Numbered from the stretch's first letter, positions 25,415-35,561 are shown. The stretch: 64,000 nt of DNA from Pseudomonas sp. Leaf58 (GCF_003627215.1 NZ_CP032677.1:2113501-2177500), one strand, 5' to 3'. The notes: a model not told the origin generated them from the letters alone. Translations and numbers: made by a program.

Positions 25415-25774
25415 CTAGTTCGCGGGCAGGAGGATCACGAAGTTCTTTTTCATGTCTTCCAGCACGGTCCATTTGCCCTTGGCGCCCGGTTCGATAATGA
25501 ACGTGTCGCCAGCGGCCAGTGTGATGGGGGCGCAACCCTCAAGCTCGATGACGCAGCGTCCACTCAGGACATGGCAGAACTCCCAAACTTTGTAGTTGAT
25601 GCGCCACGCTCCGGTGCTGGCTTCCCATTCTCCGGAAATGCGACCTTGCTGTTCATCGTGATAGTACTTGGACGTCAGTGTATGAGGGCTGCCTTCCACG
25701 ACCTCTTCAAAAAAGGGAAGGTCGCGCACCGGTGGGATATCCAGTTCGCGGAACACGATCAGTTTCTTGTTCAT
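25415..25774 (-). CDS. Single-domain cupin protein
   Basis: 119 residues of the Cupin_3 (EutQ-like) type: residues 50-112 carry EWEASTGAWRINY, then FCHVLSGRCVIEL, and GDTFIIEPGAKGKW. Only one clear His ligand is seen, so metal binding is doubtful. Its ATG overlaps the GNAT stop in ATGA form, so the two are coupled, with GNAT first. Function unknown. Confidence 0.82.
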   Translation of the reverse strand: MNKKLIVFRELDIPPVRDLPFFEEVVEGSPHTLTSKYYHDEQQGRISGEWEASTGAWRINYKVWEFCHVLSGRCVIELEGCAPITLAAGDTFIIEPGAKGKWTVLEDMKKNFVILLPAN

Positions 25775-26364
25775 GGTTTTTTCTCGAGCACGTTGTGGGT
25801 AGGGCGATACATCAAATAGGCTTCACCGGTCACGCCCAGCATCGGGTGCGGAACGATCTGGCAGGTTTTAACAATTTGAAAACCGTGACGTTCGTAGAAG
25901 CGGCGGGCACCGTGGTTTTCTGCATAATCGATCAGGCATAGCCCATCCAGGCCAGCGTCGTCAGCGCGCTGCTGGGCGTGGCGAAGAAACTGGGCGCCCA
26001 GCCCTTGGCTGCGCCAGGCCTCATCCAGGGCCAGGCTGGATATGTACAAGGTGTTGGGTATTTCCATGTCGGAATATGGCGCGAGCACCGGGTCTGTCTC
26101 GACAGACCTGTCAGGGGTCTCGCGCAAGGCGTAGCTATGCATCATGCCGATGACGCGCCCTTCGAAAGTGGCCATCAGGCAGTTCTTGTAGGAGAAGTCG
26201 CCCTGGTCCCTGGCATAGCGAGACGCACCGACACTCAGCAATGCTTCCCCAGGTGCGGCAAGCTTGCTCCATATGTAATCGGCCATGCCCTCCGATGTCA
26301 GTTGAAAGAAGCGCGCAATATCGTGCGCGTCCGAGGCTTGAGCGGGCCTGAAGTCGATAGGCAT
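25771..26364 (-). CDS. GNAT-family N-acetyltransferase
   Basis: 197 residues. The acetyl-CoA-binding motif A is at SSLALDEAWRSQGLGAQFL, with motif B at GARRFYERHGFQIV near the C-terminus. ATG 26364 follows GGGAGC; the alternative ATG at 26379 lacks a ribosome site. Coupled to the downstream cupin gene. Substrate unknown. Confidence 0.87.
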   Translation of the reverse strand: MPIDFRPAQASDAHDIARFFQLTSEGMADYIWSKLAAPGEALLSVGASRYARDQGDFSYKNCLMATFEGRVIGMMHSYALRETPDRSVETDPVLAPYSDMEIPNTLYISSLALDEAWRSQGLGAQFLRHAQQRADDAGLDGLCLIDYAENHGARRFYERHGFQIVKTCQIVPHPMLGVTGEAYLMYRPTHNVLEKKP

Positions 26365-26649
26365 GTACAGTGCTCCCATGGGGTCGGGTGGTTAGTTTTC
26401 AAGGATTACGCCTTTGACAGGGGGCAGGGTAGACGGGTTGAACGGTTCCCATCATGCTCTGGGCGAACTCCGTCAGCACGGCGTGCGACGCTGCCCCCTG
26501 CTCAAAGGCACGAGGCCGTCTAATGGCTCAGGCCTAGGGAATCGATCGTGCAGTTGCCGAAGGTGGTGAAGCGAGAAGCGGGGAGACGTGTACGTCCATG
26601 GCGAAATGGCCGGAATCAGAGCAGGGTTGCCTCCGTATGGGGTCGTATG

Positions 26650-26862
26650 TCACGAAAGGCAATCCTGCGGCTCCTCCAGCGCAGGCCCGCCGGCCAGTAG
26701 GCCGGGGCTGGCGACTGGTAATAGCACGGGCGCCATCAGTGGGATCGACTCCACGGCGAGGTATTCGCCCAGGCCATGGCGCAGCGCGATGTCAACGGGC
26801 TCACGCAGCAGGTCCACAAGCTCGGCAGTGGACTGCACGCGGACGTCGATTTGCGGGTACTT
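26650..26862 (-). pseudogene. Remnant of a LysR-family regulator
   Basis: The minus strand reads KYPQIDVRVQSTAELVDLL, then DIALRHGLGEY and LMAPVLLPVASPGLL, a clear piece of a LysR effector domain (GcvA-like). Both the DNA-binding part and the C-terminal part are missing: the piece begins directly after the stop of the ICMT-like gene, in the same frame, and ends at a TGA. The 285 bp from 26365 to 26649 hold no recognisable gene. Confidence 0.75.
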
Positions 26863-27318
26863 CTAGAGCCAACGCCGCACCTCGCTGCAGTATTGCGTGA
26901 ATTCCCCGCCAAAAAGGTCGGCAAGCGCTCGCTCTTCCGGCCCGATCTGGAAGCGGTTCATGTAGAACACGAAACCGAGTACGCCCAACAGCGCTGGCGG
27001 CCAGGCGAGAAAGATAGACCAGGCTGTCAGGGCTGTGGCGAAGCCCAGGTACATGGGGTTGCGTGTGTATCGGTAGATGCCAGAGCGAACCAGAGCCGAA
27101 GCCGCTTGCGGCTTCAATGGGTTGACAGTGGTACGTGCATGGTAAAAGGAAAGGACGCCAGCGAAAGAAATAGCTGCGCCGGCCAGCAGCACAACCAGTG
27201 CCAGCCCCATACGCCACTCGAACGTCAGCGCCAAGGCGCCCGGTAAGTGCCCTGCGGCAAGCCATGCTAACAAGCCGAACAGGGTGGCGACCAGCGGCGG
27301 TGGGATGCGGTTGTCCAT
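26863..27318 (-). CDS. Isoprenylcysteine carboxyl methyltransferase-like membrane protein
   Basis: 151 residues with four hydrophobic segments and the ICMT/PEMT signature: SGIYRYTRNPMYLGF, then a Glu pair in GPEERALADLFG and the final VRRWL. Bacterial members methylate unknown small molecules or lipids. ATG 27318 follows AGGAAG; a GTG at 27324 is too close to it. Confidence 0.82.
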   Translation of the reverse strand: MDNRIPPPLVATLFGLLAWLAAGHLPGALALTFEWRMGLALVVLLAGAAISFAGVLSFYHARTTVNPLKPQAASALVRSGIYRYTRNPMYLGFATALTAWSIFLAWPPALLGVLGFVFYMNRFQIGPEERALADLFGGEFTQYCSEVRRWL

Positions 27319-27459
27319 GATCACTTCCTGTTAGAGACGAACGTCTTGCCAGGGTGAACGGTGTAGCCACTTCAGAGTCAAGCCGTATGAGTGCGAAGGA
27401 GGCGCCAGGAGCCGATAGCGGTACACGGAGAACGGCTGCTGACGACCCACAGTGGACCT

Positions 27460-28020
27460 TCACTCAATCAGTTGAAGCCATGGCCAACGCGCCTGGTAGC
27501 TGGCAGCCTTCTCCCTGAACAAGCTTGGCCGTGGATTCAGTTCGTTCATCCTGAGCCTGTTGTTCTGGAGGTCGTTCAGGCCATGAGTGCTATAAAGCTT
27601 ACCTGTACAGGCGTCAACGCCTAGGCAGGTCGACCGAATAAGATAGCGGTCAATGCCATCGGTTACCTTTTTCAGCGGTGGATAAGTGCCGCCGAATTTC
27701 GCTTCGTACCATAAATGCACGCGGGCCTGATTGCGTACCTCAACGTTAACACCCAAGTGCGAGCACGCCTGATGAACCTGGGCTATGACCCGGTTTTCCG
27801 CCTCCCAAGACAAGTCAGCGTGGAAGTAGGCGATATCATAGTCCTTGATGCCCCATTCAGCAGGTCGTCCCGAGCGGTGATTCCAGAACGTCTGGAACAA
27901 AGCGCCTGCGACCAGCATGGAATGAGGGATACCTAACGTTGGCAAGATCTCAAGTAACGCTCGGTTTATGCGGTTCAGGCGGATGATTTCCAGTAGGTGC
28001 TCATCGGTAAGCGAATGCAC
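27460..28020 (-). CDS. Nucleotidyltransferase-family protein (NTP_transf_6 type)
   Basis: 186 residues. The motif GIKDYDIAYFHADLSWEAE has the acidic Asp pair of the nucleotidyltransferase fold, preceded by an LVAGALFQTFWNHRSGRP segment typical of this DUF925-like family. Substrate unknown. It stands alone between two short intergenic gaps. Confidence 0.85.
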   Translation of the reverse strand: MHSLTDEHLLEIIRLNRINRALLEILPTLGIPHSMLVAGALFQTFWNHRSGRPAEWGIKDYDIAYFHADLSWEAENRVIAQVHQACSHLGVNVEVRNQARVHLWYEAKFGGTYPPLKKVTDGIDRYLIRSTCLGVDACTGKLYSTHGLNDLQNNRLRMNELNPRPSLFREKAASYQARWPWLQLIE

Positions 28021-28129
28021 GGGGGCCGTCCTCGGTGGCGTTGCAGAGTGCTGAGCTTACCTGATCGACAGAGGCCAATTGATTGCCGATAAAGCACGAT
28101 AGCTGCTATCCGCCCATGTGCAGTGACGT

Positions 28130-29488
28130 CTATTTTTTGCCGCCAATGGGCATCAACGCTGCAGCAACTTCGCCTCCATCTGCAACTCCTTCAGGTTCTT
28201 CATCGATTTCTGCCATGCTCAACCGCGATGTCTCACGCAGCTTCAGCGAGCACACCGCGACCAAAGCCAGTGCCCCAGCGCCATACAACGCTACACCCAG
28301 CGGGTTGTGGTCAGAGAGCATCAGGATCGCCGTGGCTATGCTTGAGGCCGTGCCACCGCCCAGTGCTGCACCGATCTGGTAGCTGGCCGATATCCCGGAG
28401 TAGCGCATACGGCGAGGGAACTGCTCACCGAGAAATGCCGGGATCGGGCCCTGGGTTGCTCCCATCAACAGGCCGGTCAGGCTGTAGGCGAACAAGGCAA
28501 TGGCAAAGCTCTTCATGCCCACCAGCGCGAAGAAGGCGAACAGCCCAAGCGCCATGACCAAGGCACCGAACACCATCACCATGCGCCGGCCCAGGCGGTC
28601 GGACAGGTAGCCGAACAGCGGCGCAGAGAACACGATGGCGATCGACAAGGTCAGGTCGAACATCAACGCCTGGGTGCTGCCGAAGCCCACTTGGGTGGCG
28701 TAGGTCAGGAAGAACGTGCTGCCGATGTAGGCGATGGTGCAATAGCCGAAGGCAATACCCGTGCACAGCAGCAACTGGCGCGGACGCTGGCGCACGGCCT
28801 CGGCCAGCGGTGCATGGGCCGGCTTGACCGCTGGAACGGCAACCGTCACTGGCGCTTTCAGGCGCGCATACAGGCCGATCATTACCAGGGTGCCACCCAG
28901 CCAAAACGGGATGCGCCAGGCAAAATCCACCAGGTTGTCGTTGAAGGCGGCACTGACGATAGCGAACACCGTAGCGCCCAGAATACCGCCTACACCGATA
29001 CCCATGCTGGTGAAGCTGCCCCATAACCCTCGCCTGCCTGGCGGCGCCGACTCGATGCCGAACAGCGCGGCACCGCCCCATTCGCCACCGGCGGCAAAGC
29101 CCTGGATCAGGCGCAGCAGTACCAACAGAATCGGCGCCGCCACACCGATACTGGCATGACTCGGCAAGCAGCCGATCAGGAAGGTGCTCAAGCCCATGAG
29201 CAGCAAGGTCGCGACCAGCACCTTTTGCCGGCCGATGCGGTCACCGTAGTGGCCGAACACCAGGCCGCCCAACGGGCGGGCGAAGAAGCCGGCGCCAAAG
29301 GCGCTGAAGGCCACCAAGGTCGCGGTCAGGTGGTCCAGCTCGGGGAAGAATACCTGAGGGAACACCAGCGCAGCCGCAGTGCCGTAGATGATGAAGTCAT
29401 AGAACTCCAGCGCAGTGCCCATGCCGGAGACGCAGAAGGTCCGCAACGCAGACCGGGACGACGCAGGGTTGGAATGTTCTGCATGCAT
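28130..29488 (-). CDS. MFS transporter, metabolite:H+ symporter (MHS) type
   Basis: 452 residues with 12 membrane spans. The motif GHYGDRIGRQKVL between spans 2 and 3 and the early GMGTALEFYDFIIYG are typical of the MHS group that includes shikimate, citrate and alpha-ketoglutarate carriers. ATG 29488 directly follows an AGAACAACAACA leader that matches the Hfq/Crc CA motif. It lies 56 bp after the C45 hydrolase gene and is likely co-transcribed with it. Confidence 0.88.
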   Translation of the reverse strand: MHAEHSNPASSRSALRTFCVSGMGTALEFYDFIIYGTAAALVFPQVFFPELDHLTATLVAFSAFGAGFFARPLGGLVFGHYGDRIGRQKVLVATLLLMGLSTFLIGCLPSHASIGVAAPILLVLLRLIQGFAAGGEWGGAALFGIESAPPGRRGLWGSFTSMGIGVGGILGATVFAIVSAAFNDNLVDFAWRIPFWLGGTLVMIGLYARLKAPVTVAVPAVKPAHAPLAEAVRQRPRQLLLCTGIAFGYCTIAYIGSTFFLTYATQVGFGSTQALMFDLTLSIAIVFSAPLFGYLSDRLGRRMVMVFGALVMALGLFAFFALVGMKSFAIALFAYSLTGLLMGATQGPIPAFLGEQFPRRMRYSGISASYQIGAALGGGTASSIATAILMLSDHNPLGVALYGAGALALVAVCSLKLRETSRLSMAEIDEEPEGVADGGEVAAALMPIGGKK

Positions 29489-29544
29489 TGTTGTTGTTCT
29501 CGTTGTCAGCGGGTGCCGCGTTACACAGGCGGCACCGGTGGGGC

Positions 29545-30615
29545 TCAGAAACGTTCGCAGCCAACCTTGGCCAGTTGCAGGGGCGTACCCGCCACATATT
29601 CCAGCAAGCAGCGCTCGGTATCGATGCCCACGCTTAGCAGGGTTTCCCAACGCTCGGTATCGGGCATGGCCATGTCCGGGTGGAAACAGATCGGTGCGCT
29701 GTCGCCCTGCGCGCCGCACATGGCTTCAGCACGGGCGCGCAGGTCGGCGCTGCCCATCTGGCCGATCACCTGCTCCAGGTGACCCAGGCGACATTGGCTG
29801 TCGGCACGGTCTGCGACCTGCTCGCCCAGGCTCAGTTGCGGGTCGAGGAAGTGGTTGGTGTGCAGCAACCAGCCGTCTTCACGCGGCAACACCAGTGCCG
29901 TGCGCTCAGGGCTCAGTTCGATGCTCACCGCACGCGGGCTGCTGTCTTCTCGGGAGAACACGGTCAGCACGGTGGAAGCGCTGACCCGCGCCGAGCGGGC
30001 CAACTCGATGGCCTCTTCGACGCTACTGGCGTCTTCGAGCAGGCGCCGAGCAATGGCATGCACCGGCACACCGCCGCTGTCGTTGTCACGGGTGTGGTGC
30101 AGAATGTTGAAATGCAGCCCTAGGCCTGCGCTGTTCACCCCCAGTTTGGCAAGCATGCCGAATTCGCAGAACAGCTTGACGTGCATGCCACGCTCGGTGT
30201 GCAACGCCAGCATGAGGCCGTGGGGGCACAGGCTGTCGTGCCAGTCCCAGGTCTGCAGTGTTTGCGGCGCGCGTGGGCCGCGCGGGGCATGGACGGTGGT
30301 GGAGCACTCGCTATGACGGGTACGGGCGGCAAGCACCTCGGTGCGAGCATTCAGGCTTGCCAGTTGCCACAACGGCAGGTCGGCGCCGCTGGCCATACCG
30401 ATTACCTCGGCTGCCAGGTTCGGGCTCCAGGCTTCCAAGGCTGCGAGGCTGTTTTCGCCGATACGCTGCGCCTCGCGCAGGGGCACGCCTACCCGCGGGA
30501 AGAAGTCCAGGTAGAGCTGGGTGGTATGGCGGATCTGCTCGGCGAAGTGCTCGCCGATCTGGCGACCACGCTCGGCGGGCGTGCGGATATCGGTGACTAG
30601 GGTATGGATCTTCAC
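29545..30615 (-). CDS. C45-family Ntn-hydrolase (acyl-CoA:6-APA acyltransferase-like)
   Basis: 356 residues from a GTG with AGGAG 9 bp ahead. The C45 peptidase/acyltransferase family matures by cutting itself before a Cys; the likely nucleophile is the Cys in HSECSTTV, followed by the family's TWDWHD and LHTERG segments. These enzymes hydrolyse or form amide bonds of N-acyl compounds. It clusters with an MHS carrier, a LysR gene and a YtcJ-type amidohydrolase. Substrate unknown. Confidence 0.8.
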   Translation of the reverse strand: MKIHTLVTDIRTPAERGRQIGEHFAEQIRHTTQLYLDFFPRVGVPLREAQRIGENSLAALEAWSPNLAAEVIGMASGADLPLWQLASLNARTEVLAARTRHSECSTTVHAPRGPRAPQTLQTWDWHDSLCPHGLMLALHTERGMHVKLFCEFGMLAKLGVNSAGLGLHFNILHHTRDNDSGGVPVHAIARRLLEDASSVEEAIELARSARVSASTVLTVFSREDSSPRAVSIELSPERTALVLPREDGWLLHTNHFLDPQLSLGEQVADRADSQCRLGHLEQVIGQMGSADLRARAEAMCGAQGDSAPICFHPDMAMPDTERWETLLSVGIDTERCLLEYVAGTPLQLAKVGCERF

Positions 30616-30854
30616 TGCGGGGGAACTCCTGGTACAGCTGGCTCGGGGCATCGTTGCTGTTCTGGAAAGTGTGAGGCCGCCTCGTTCCCGTATTGCATGC
30701 CCCGCTGTGAGAGTGACAGGGTCATGGGCTGGGCGCGAAGAGGCCGCTGTGTTCAGGCAACCACCGCTAGCCTAGCGAGCCGCCCCCGGTCGATCATCGC
30801 CACAACCCGCACAACTTTTGTGCCTGAGCAGCACAAGTGCGCCCAGCAGCCTCA

Positions 30855-31766
30855 TTACAGCCCCTGACTGCGCAGCTGCTCGTGCAACAAGGCGATGAAG
30901 GCCTGTACCTTGCGCGTGTTGCGCCGATGGGGCAGGTACAGTACGTGCACCCAGGGCCCGAAGGCACTCAGCGCCCGCCAGTAGCCCGGCAGCACTTCCA
31001 CCAGGTGCCCGCTGGCCAGATAGGGCGCGGCGCACCAGGTGGGCACGAACTGCAGGCCATGGCCATCGAGCAGGCAGGCGAGGAGGAAGTCGAAGTTGTC
31101 GCTCACCAGGCGGGGAGTGGGCTGACGTATGCGCAAGGTCTGGCCCTCGTGCTCGACCCACCAGAAGCTGCGGTTTAGCAGGGGGTGGCGCAGCAGCAGC
31201 CAGTCGTGCTGGGCGTAGTTCTCCAGCGTGATGGCCTCGCCACGTCGGGCTAGGTAGTCGGGGCTTGCGCAGAGAATCACGCGGTTCTCGATCAACGGCT
31301 GGGCGATCAGTTCGGGTTGGTCGGTGGGGCCGTCGCGCAGCGACAGGTCGTAGCCACCGTCGATCAGGTCTTCGTTGGCGTCGTTGAGGTTCACTTCCAG
31401 GCGCACCTGTGGGTGTTCGCGCATGAAGCGAAAGCACACTTGATTGAGAAACGCCGGGCCGAACGAAGGTGGCGCGGTGATGCGCAAGGTGCCGCGCAGT
31501 TCGTGCTGCAACTGCTCTACCTCCTCGGTGACCAATTGCAGGTGCATCAAGGCCTGACGCGCGCCCTCCAAGTACACCGTTCCGGCCTCGGTCAGGGCCA
31601 TGCGCCGGGTGGTGCGCTCGAACATGCGCACGCCGAGCTCGGCCTCCAGGTGGGCGACCGCCTTGGTAATGGCTGAAGGCGTCTTGCCCAACTGCTCGGC
31701 CGCACGGCTGAAGCTGCCGTGTTCGGCGGCGGCGACGAAGATGGTCAGGGCCGACATTTTGTCCAT
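30855..31766 (-). CDS. LysR-family transcriptional regulator
   Basis: 303 residues: helix-turn-helix at 10-50 (AAEHGSFSRAAEQLGKTPSAITKAV), linker helix and an effector domain with DLSLRDG. It lies between the C45 hydrolase operon and the divergent amidohydrolase gene (243-bp gap) and is the probable regulator of both. Confidence 0.9.
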   Translation of the reverse strand: MDKMSALTIFVAAAEHGSFSRAAEQLGKTPSAITKAVAHLEAELGVRMFERTTRRMALTEAGTVYLEGARQALMHLQLVTEEVEQLQHELRGTLRITAPPSFGPAFLNQVCFRFMREHPQVRLEVNLNDANEDLIDGGYDLSLRDGPTDQPELIAQPLIENRVILCASPDYLARRGEAITLENYAQHDWLLLRHPLLNRSFWWVEHEGQTLRIRQPTPRLVSDNFDFLLACLLDGHGLQFVPTWCAAPYLASGHLVEVLPGYWRALSAFGPWVHVLYLPHRRNTRKVQAFIALLHEQLRSQGL

Positions 31767-32009
31767 CGTTTCTTCCTATTCGGCACAAGCGAGGCGAAGG
31801 TGGGAGCGCGCGAGTCTCCACGCCTTTTCATCAAGCCTGCAAATGGTGTGGGTTTGAATGGCCGCCGAGCGGTGGGTGGCTTATACCACGGCAATCATAG
31901 GCCGGGGATTTTTTCCCAATCGCGAAAAAAGTTGTGCCTGCTGGCGCATTTAACCGGCGTTGCACCTTGGCTAGGCTGCGGCTCAATAACAACAACAACG
32001 AGGCATCGA

Positions 32010-33731
32010 ATGAAGCACCTCCTGAAGATGGCGGTTAGCGCGGGTTTGGCCTGCACCTCCGTGCACAGCTTCGCGGCAGTGGACGTAATCTTTCACAACG
32101 CCAAGGTCTATACCGCCGAGCCAGGCCAGCCGCTGCAGCAGGCGGTGGCAGTCGAGGGCGACAAGATCGTCGCCGTGGGCTCGGACCAGGCGGTGCTGGG
32201 CCTGAAGGCCGCCGGGACCCGCGTCATCGACCTCGGTGGCAAGGTGCTGATGCCGGGCATGCTCGATTCTCACTCCCACGCCATCAAGGGTGGCCTGCAG
32301 CTGGAACTGGCCAACCTGATGGGCGAGCAGATCCCGCTCGATCAACTGGAACAGCGCCTGCGCGAGTGGCGCAAAGATGGCAAGGCCGTGCGCGGTGAGT
32401 TCCTGGTCCTTGGTGGCGTGCCGGGGACCTACTGGGATGACATCCCCGCGTTGGAGCAGCGTTTCAACCATGGCGAATGGGCCGAACAACCGATTCTGCT
32501 GGCCGCCAATGACATGCACACCGGTTGGGCCAACCAGGCCCTGCTGAAGCGTGCCGGGGTCGATGCCAAGACCATCGCCGCGTTGCCTGCCGAAGCCCGC
32601 AGCACCATTGGCCAGCACGAGGACGGCACACCCAACGGGTTTCTCGCCGACGCCAGCTACTACCCAGTGACCGACCTGTTGCCGCCGCTGTCCCACGACA
32701 CCTTGCTAACCGCCGGGCGCATGGCCCTGGACTACTCCAAGCAGCTTGGCATCACCGGCTGGATGGACCCGCTGGCCAACGAGTTGCCTGGGGCGGATGT
32801 GAAGAACGACTCTCTGGGTGTGCTACCGGTCTACAAGGACCTTTCTGAACGAGGCGAGCTGACGGCCCACGTCGCCGCGCTGCTGATGGCCGACGCCAAG
32901 GCCCGCCCGGCCGACCTGGATGCACTGGACAAAGTGCGCCAGCAGTTCCTCGGCGTGCGCAACCTCACCTTGCCCGGCATCAAGGTTTTCGCCGACGGCG
33001 TCGCCGAAATGCCGGCGCAAAGCGCGGCGATGCTTGAGCCTTACAAAAACTCCGGCCAGCGCGGCGAACTGCTGCTGGACCCGAAGCAATTCGGTGAACT
33101 GGTCGATGCCGCCGACGCCCGTGGCTGGCTGGTACATGTGCATGCCATTGGCGATCGTGCCGTGCGCGAGGCGCTTAACGGCGTCGAGCAGGCTCGGCGT
33201 GCGCGTCACAGCGGCGTACCCCATTCGATCACCCACTTGCAGATGGTCAGCGCACAGGACTATCCGCGCTTCAAGCAGCTCGACGTGATCGCTTCAATGC
33301 AGTTGTACTGGGCCAGTGCCGACGAGACCAACCTCGACTTGGTCAAGCCCTATGTCGACGAGCATGCCTTCGCCCACAGCTACCCGGCCCAGTCGCTGTA
33401 CACGGCCGGTGCAACCATCGCTGGCGCAAGCGATTGGCCGATCACTACGCCAGCGCCATGGAAGGCGATCTACCAGGCAGTGAGCCGCAAGGGCCCCAAG
33501 GGCGTGCTCAACGCTGACGAGGCCATCGACCGGCAAACCATGCTCCAGGCTTACACCCTCAACGCCGCCCGCGCCATGCGCCTGGAGCAGCAGGTCGGCT
33601 CGCTGAAGGTCGGCAAGCAGGCCGACATGATCGTCCTCGACCGCGATGTGCTCAGTGTCGGCGCCGAGGCGCTGCGTGACACCCAGGTACTACAGACTTG
33701 GTTCGCCGGCCAGCAAATCTACCAGCGCTGA
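32010..33731 (+). CDS. Exported amidohydrolase, YtcJ type
   Basis: 573 residues, signal peptide 1-23 (SVHSFA|AVD). The metal-dependent amidohydrolase barrel shows the HxH ligands in LDSHSHAIKGG, later His residues in VHVHAIGD and ITHLQM, and the Asp in GASDWPI; the flanking beta domain closes with GKQADMIVLDRD. Such enzymes hydrolyse formamides or N-acyl groups. The leader AATAACAACAACAACGAGG matches the Hfq/Crc CA motif. Divergent from the LysR gene and followed by a porin pseudogene. Confidence 0.9.
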   Translation: MKHLLKMAVSAGLACTSVHSFAAVDVIFHNAKVYTAEPGQPLQQAVAVEGDKIVAVGSDQAVLGLKAAGTRVIDLGGKVLMPGMLDSHSHAIKGGLQLELANLMGEQIPLDQLEQRLREWRKDGKAVRGEFLVLGGVPGTYWDDIPALEQRFNHGEWAEQPILLAANDMHTGWANQALLKRAGVDAKTIAALPAEARSTIGQHEDGTPNGFLADASYYPVTDLLPPLSHDTLLTAGRMALDYSKQLGITGWMDPLANELPGADVKNDSLGVLPVYKDLSERGELTAHVAALLMADAKARPADLDALDKVRQQFLGVRNLTLPGIKVFADGVAEMPAQSAAMLEPYKNSGQRGELLLDPKQFGELVDAADARGWLVHVHAIGDRAVREALNGVEQARRARHSGVPHSITHLQMVSAQDYPRFKQLDVIASMQLYWASADETNLDLVKPYVDEHAFAHSYPAQSLYTAGATIAGASDWPITTPAPWKAIYQAVSRKGPKGVLNADEAIDRQTMLQAYTLNAARAMRLEQQVGSLKVGKQADMIVLDRDVLSVGAEALRDTQVLQTWFAGQQIYQR

Positions 33732-33879
33732 TCGGCATCTGCTCGTAAACAGCGCTGGCCGTATTGCAGGAAACCCCGCTCACACAAGCACAACACAGCT
33801 CGCTGTGGGGGCGGGGTGTACCTGCGAAAAGCCACACCTCGCTGCACCGTACACAACAACAATAAAGGGAAAGCATCGA

Positions 33880-34572
33880 ATGACCGTACGCAACTTCCTG
33901 GCAGCCGGCCTGCTGGCCTGCGCCCCGCTGGCCCATGCCATCGACCTCAATGACGATTTCAGCGTCGAGGCCAAGGCTGGCCTTTTCAGCGACTATCGCA
34001 CCCGCGGCATCTCCCAGACCCAGAACGATCCGGCCCTGCAGGGCTCGCTGACCCTGGCTCACAGCAGCGGCTTGTACGCAGGCGTATGGAGCTCCAACGT
34101 CGACTTCGGCTTTGGCAGCAGCACACGCCAGGAGCTGGACTACTACGCCGGCTACTTCTGGCAGATCAACGACGACGCCAGCCTCGACACCTCGTACATC
34201 AAGTACGTATACCCGCGTCAGGGCAACTTCAACTAAGGCGAATACCATACTGAACTGCGCGCCTGGGGTGTACTGCTCGGCGGCAACTATTCGGACAATT
34301 TCAACGGCGACCAGTCGATGCTCTACAGCTATGTGGGCTACACCACGCTGCTGCCGTACGACACCGACCTGCTGGTGCGCTACGGGCGCAACGACTACAA
34401 GGACCCGAGCTGGTTCGCCAATGACGGCGCCAGCCGCGACGATTACCACGAATGGGAAGTGAAACTGAGCCGCACGATGCTGTCGCTCGATTGGTCGGTC
34501 AGCTACATCGACACCGACCTTTCCAAGCGCTAATGCGCCAGCTATCTGGGCTTCACGGATGTCTGCTCGGCT
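33880..34572 (+). pseudogene. TorF-family porin interrupted by two in-frame stops
   Basis: Reading from ATG 33880 (AAAGGGA ahead; signal peptide 1-21, ending AHA) gives an outer-membrane TorF-like porin. TAA at 34234-34236 stops it after about 118 residues, yet the same frame continues with coding quality to TAA at 34531-34533, and again with the family's C-terminal CASYLGFTDVCSA, after which the end is lost. Both stops look like point changes. The CA-motif leader AACAACAATAAA precedes it. It most likely was the outer-membrane entry of the neighbouring uptake unit. Confidence 0.85.
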
Positions 34573-34652
34573 CCTCGTTACAATTCTCTAGACTCTGTAC
34601 GGAAAGTCTTGTGTGGACCTTTGTGGGGAGCGGAGGTTGAGCACCCCGCTGG

Positions 34653-35561
34653 TCAGAACACCGACCATCCTATCCGTGAACTCAGCAACTCAAGCGCCGC
34701 CATCCCTGCGTGGGAGTTGCCTGCCGCATTCAACTCCGGCGACCACACGCATACGGTGAATTGACCCGGCACAATTGCCACAATCCCGCCACCCACGCCA
34801 CTCTTGCCTGGTAACCCCACGCGGTAGGCGAAATTCCCTGCTTCATCATAGAGTCCGGAAGTAGCCATGATCGAGTTCACCTGCTGGGTCTGGCGTCGGG
34901 TCAGGATTTGTTCACCCGAGTGTTTGCAGAACCCATCATTAGCCAGAAAGCAGAAGGCGCGGGCCAAATCAAGGCAACTCATTTGCAGCGCGCAGTAACT
35001 GAAGTAACTGCGCAGTACAGTCTCGACCTCGTTATGGAAGTTACCAAATGACTTCATCAGGTAAGCCATGGCAGCGTTGCGCGCGCGAAACTGATACTCC
35101 GAATCCGCGACACGGGCGTCTATCGATACCTGAGGGTTGCCCGATAGCCGCCGTACGAAATCGCGCATCGATATCGTAGGTGCTGCGAAACGCGACTGGT
35201 TGATATCGCAGATTACCAACGCACCTGCATTGATAAAGGGATTTCGCGGGCGACCGCGCTCGAACTCCAGTTGCACCAACGAGTTGAACGGCTGGCCTGA
35301 GGGCTCATGCCCAAGGCGCTGCCAAATGGCTTCACCGGAGTGGCCAATCGCCTGAACCAGGCTGAACACTTTGGAAATACTCTGGACTGAGAACGGCACT
35401 AGGGCGTCGCCTGCGCAATAATAGCTGCCATCGTTGCCATAAACAGCGATGCCCAACTGTTGCGCGGGCACGTCGGCCAACGCAGGAATGTAGTCAGCCA
35501 CTTTACCCTTGCCGATCAAGGGGCGCACTTCGTCGAGAATCTCGTTCAACAGCGTTTGCAT
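34653..35561 (-). CDS. glsA: Glutaminase
   Basis: 302 residues, standard for bacterial glutaminase A/B (glutamine to glutamate and ammonia). The serine-dependent active-site motif SVQSISKVF is present, with FINAGALV, and the C-terminal [12 protein letters not shown]. The ATG at 35561 gives the conserved length; the frame extends to 35693 without conserved sequence. Single gene between a dead porin gene and the flavoprotein cluster. Confidence 0.93.
   Translation of the reverse strand: MQTLLNEILDEVRPLIGKGKVADYIPALADVPAQQLGIAVYGNDGSYYCAGDALVPFSVQSISKVFSLVQAIGHSGEAIWQRLGHEPSGQPFNSLVQLEFERGRPRNPFINAGALVICDINQSRFAAPTISMRDFVRRLSGNPQVSIDARVADSEYQFRARNAAMAYLMKSFGNFHNEVETVLRSYFSYCALQMSCLDLARAFCFLANDGFCKHSGEQILTRRQTQQVNSIMATSGLYDEAGNFAYRVGLPGKSGVGGGIVAIVPGQFTVCVWSPELNAAGNSHAGMAALELLSSRIGWSVF

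Noticed and set aside
26365..26649. Remaining C-terminal half of the broken LysR gene
   Set aside because: Translations in all minus-strand frames give short pieces without recognisable LysR sequence.
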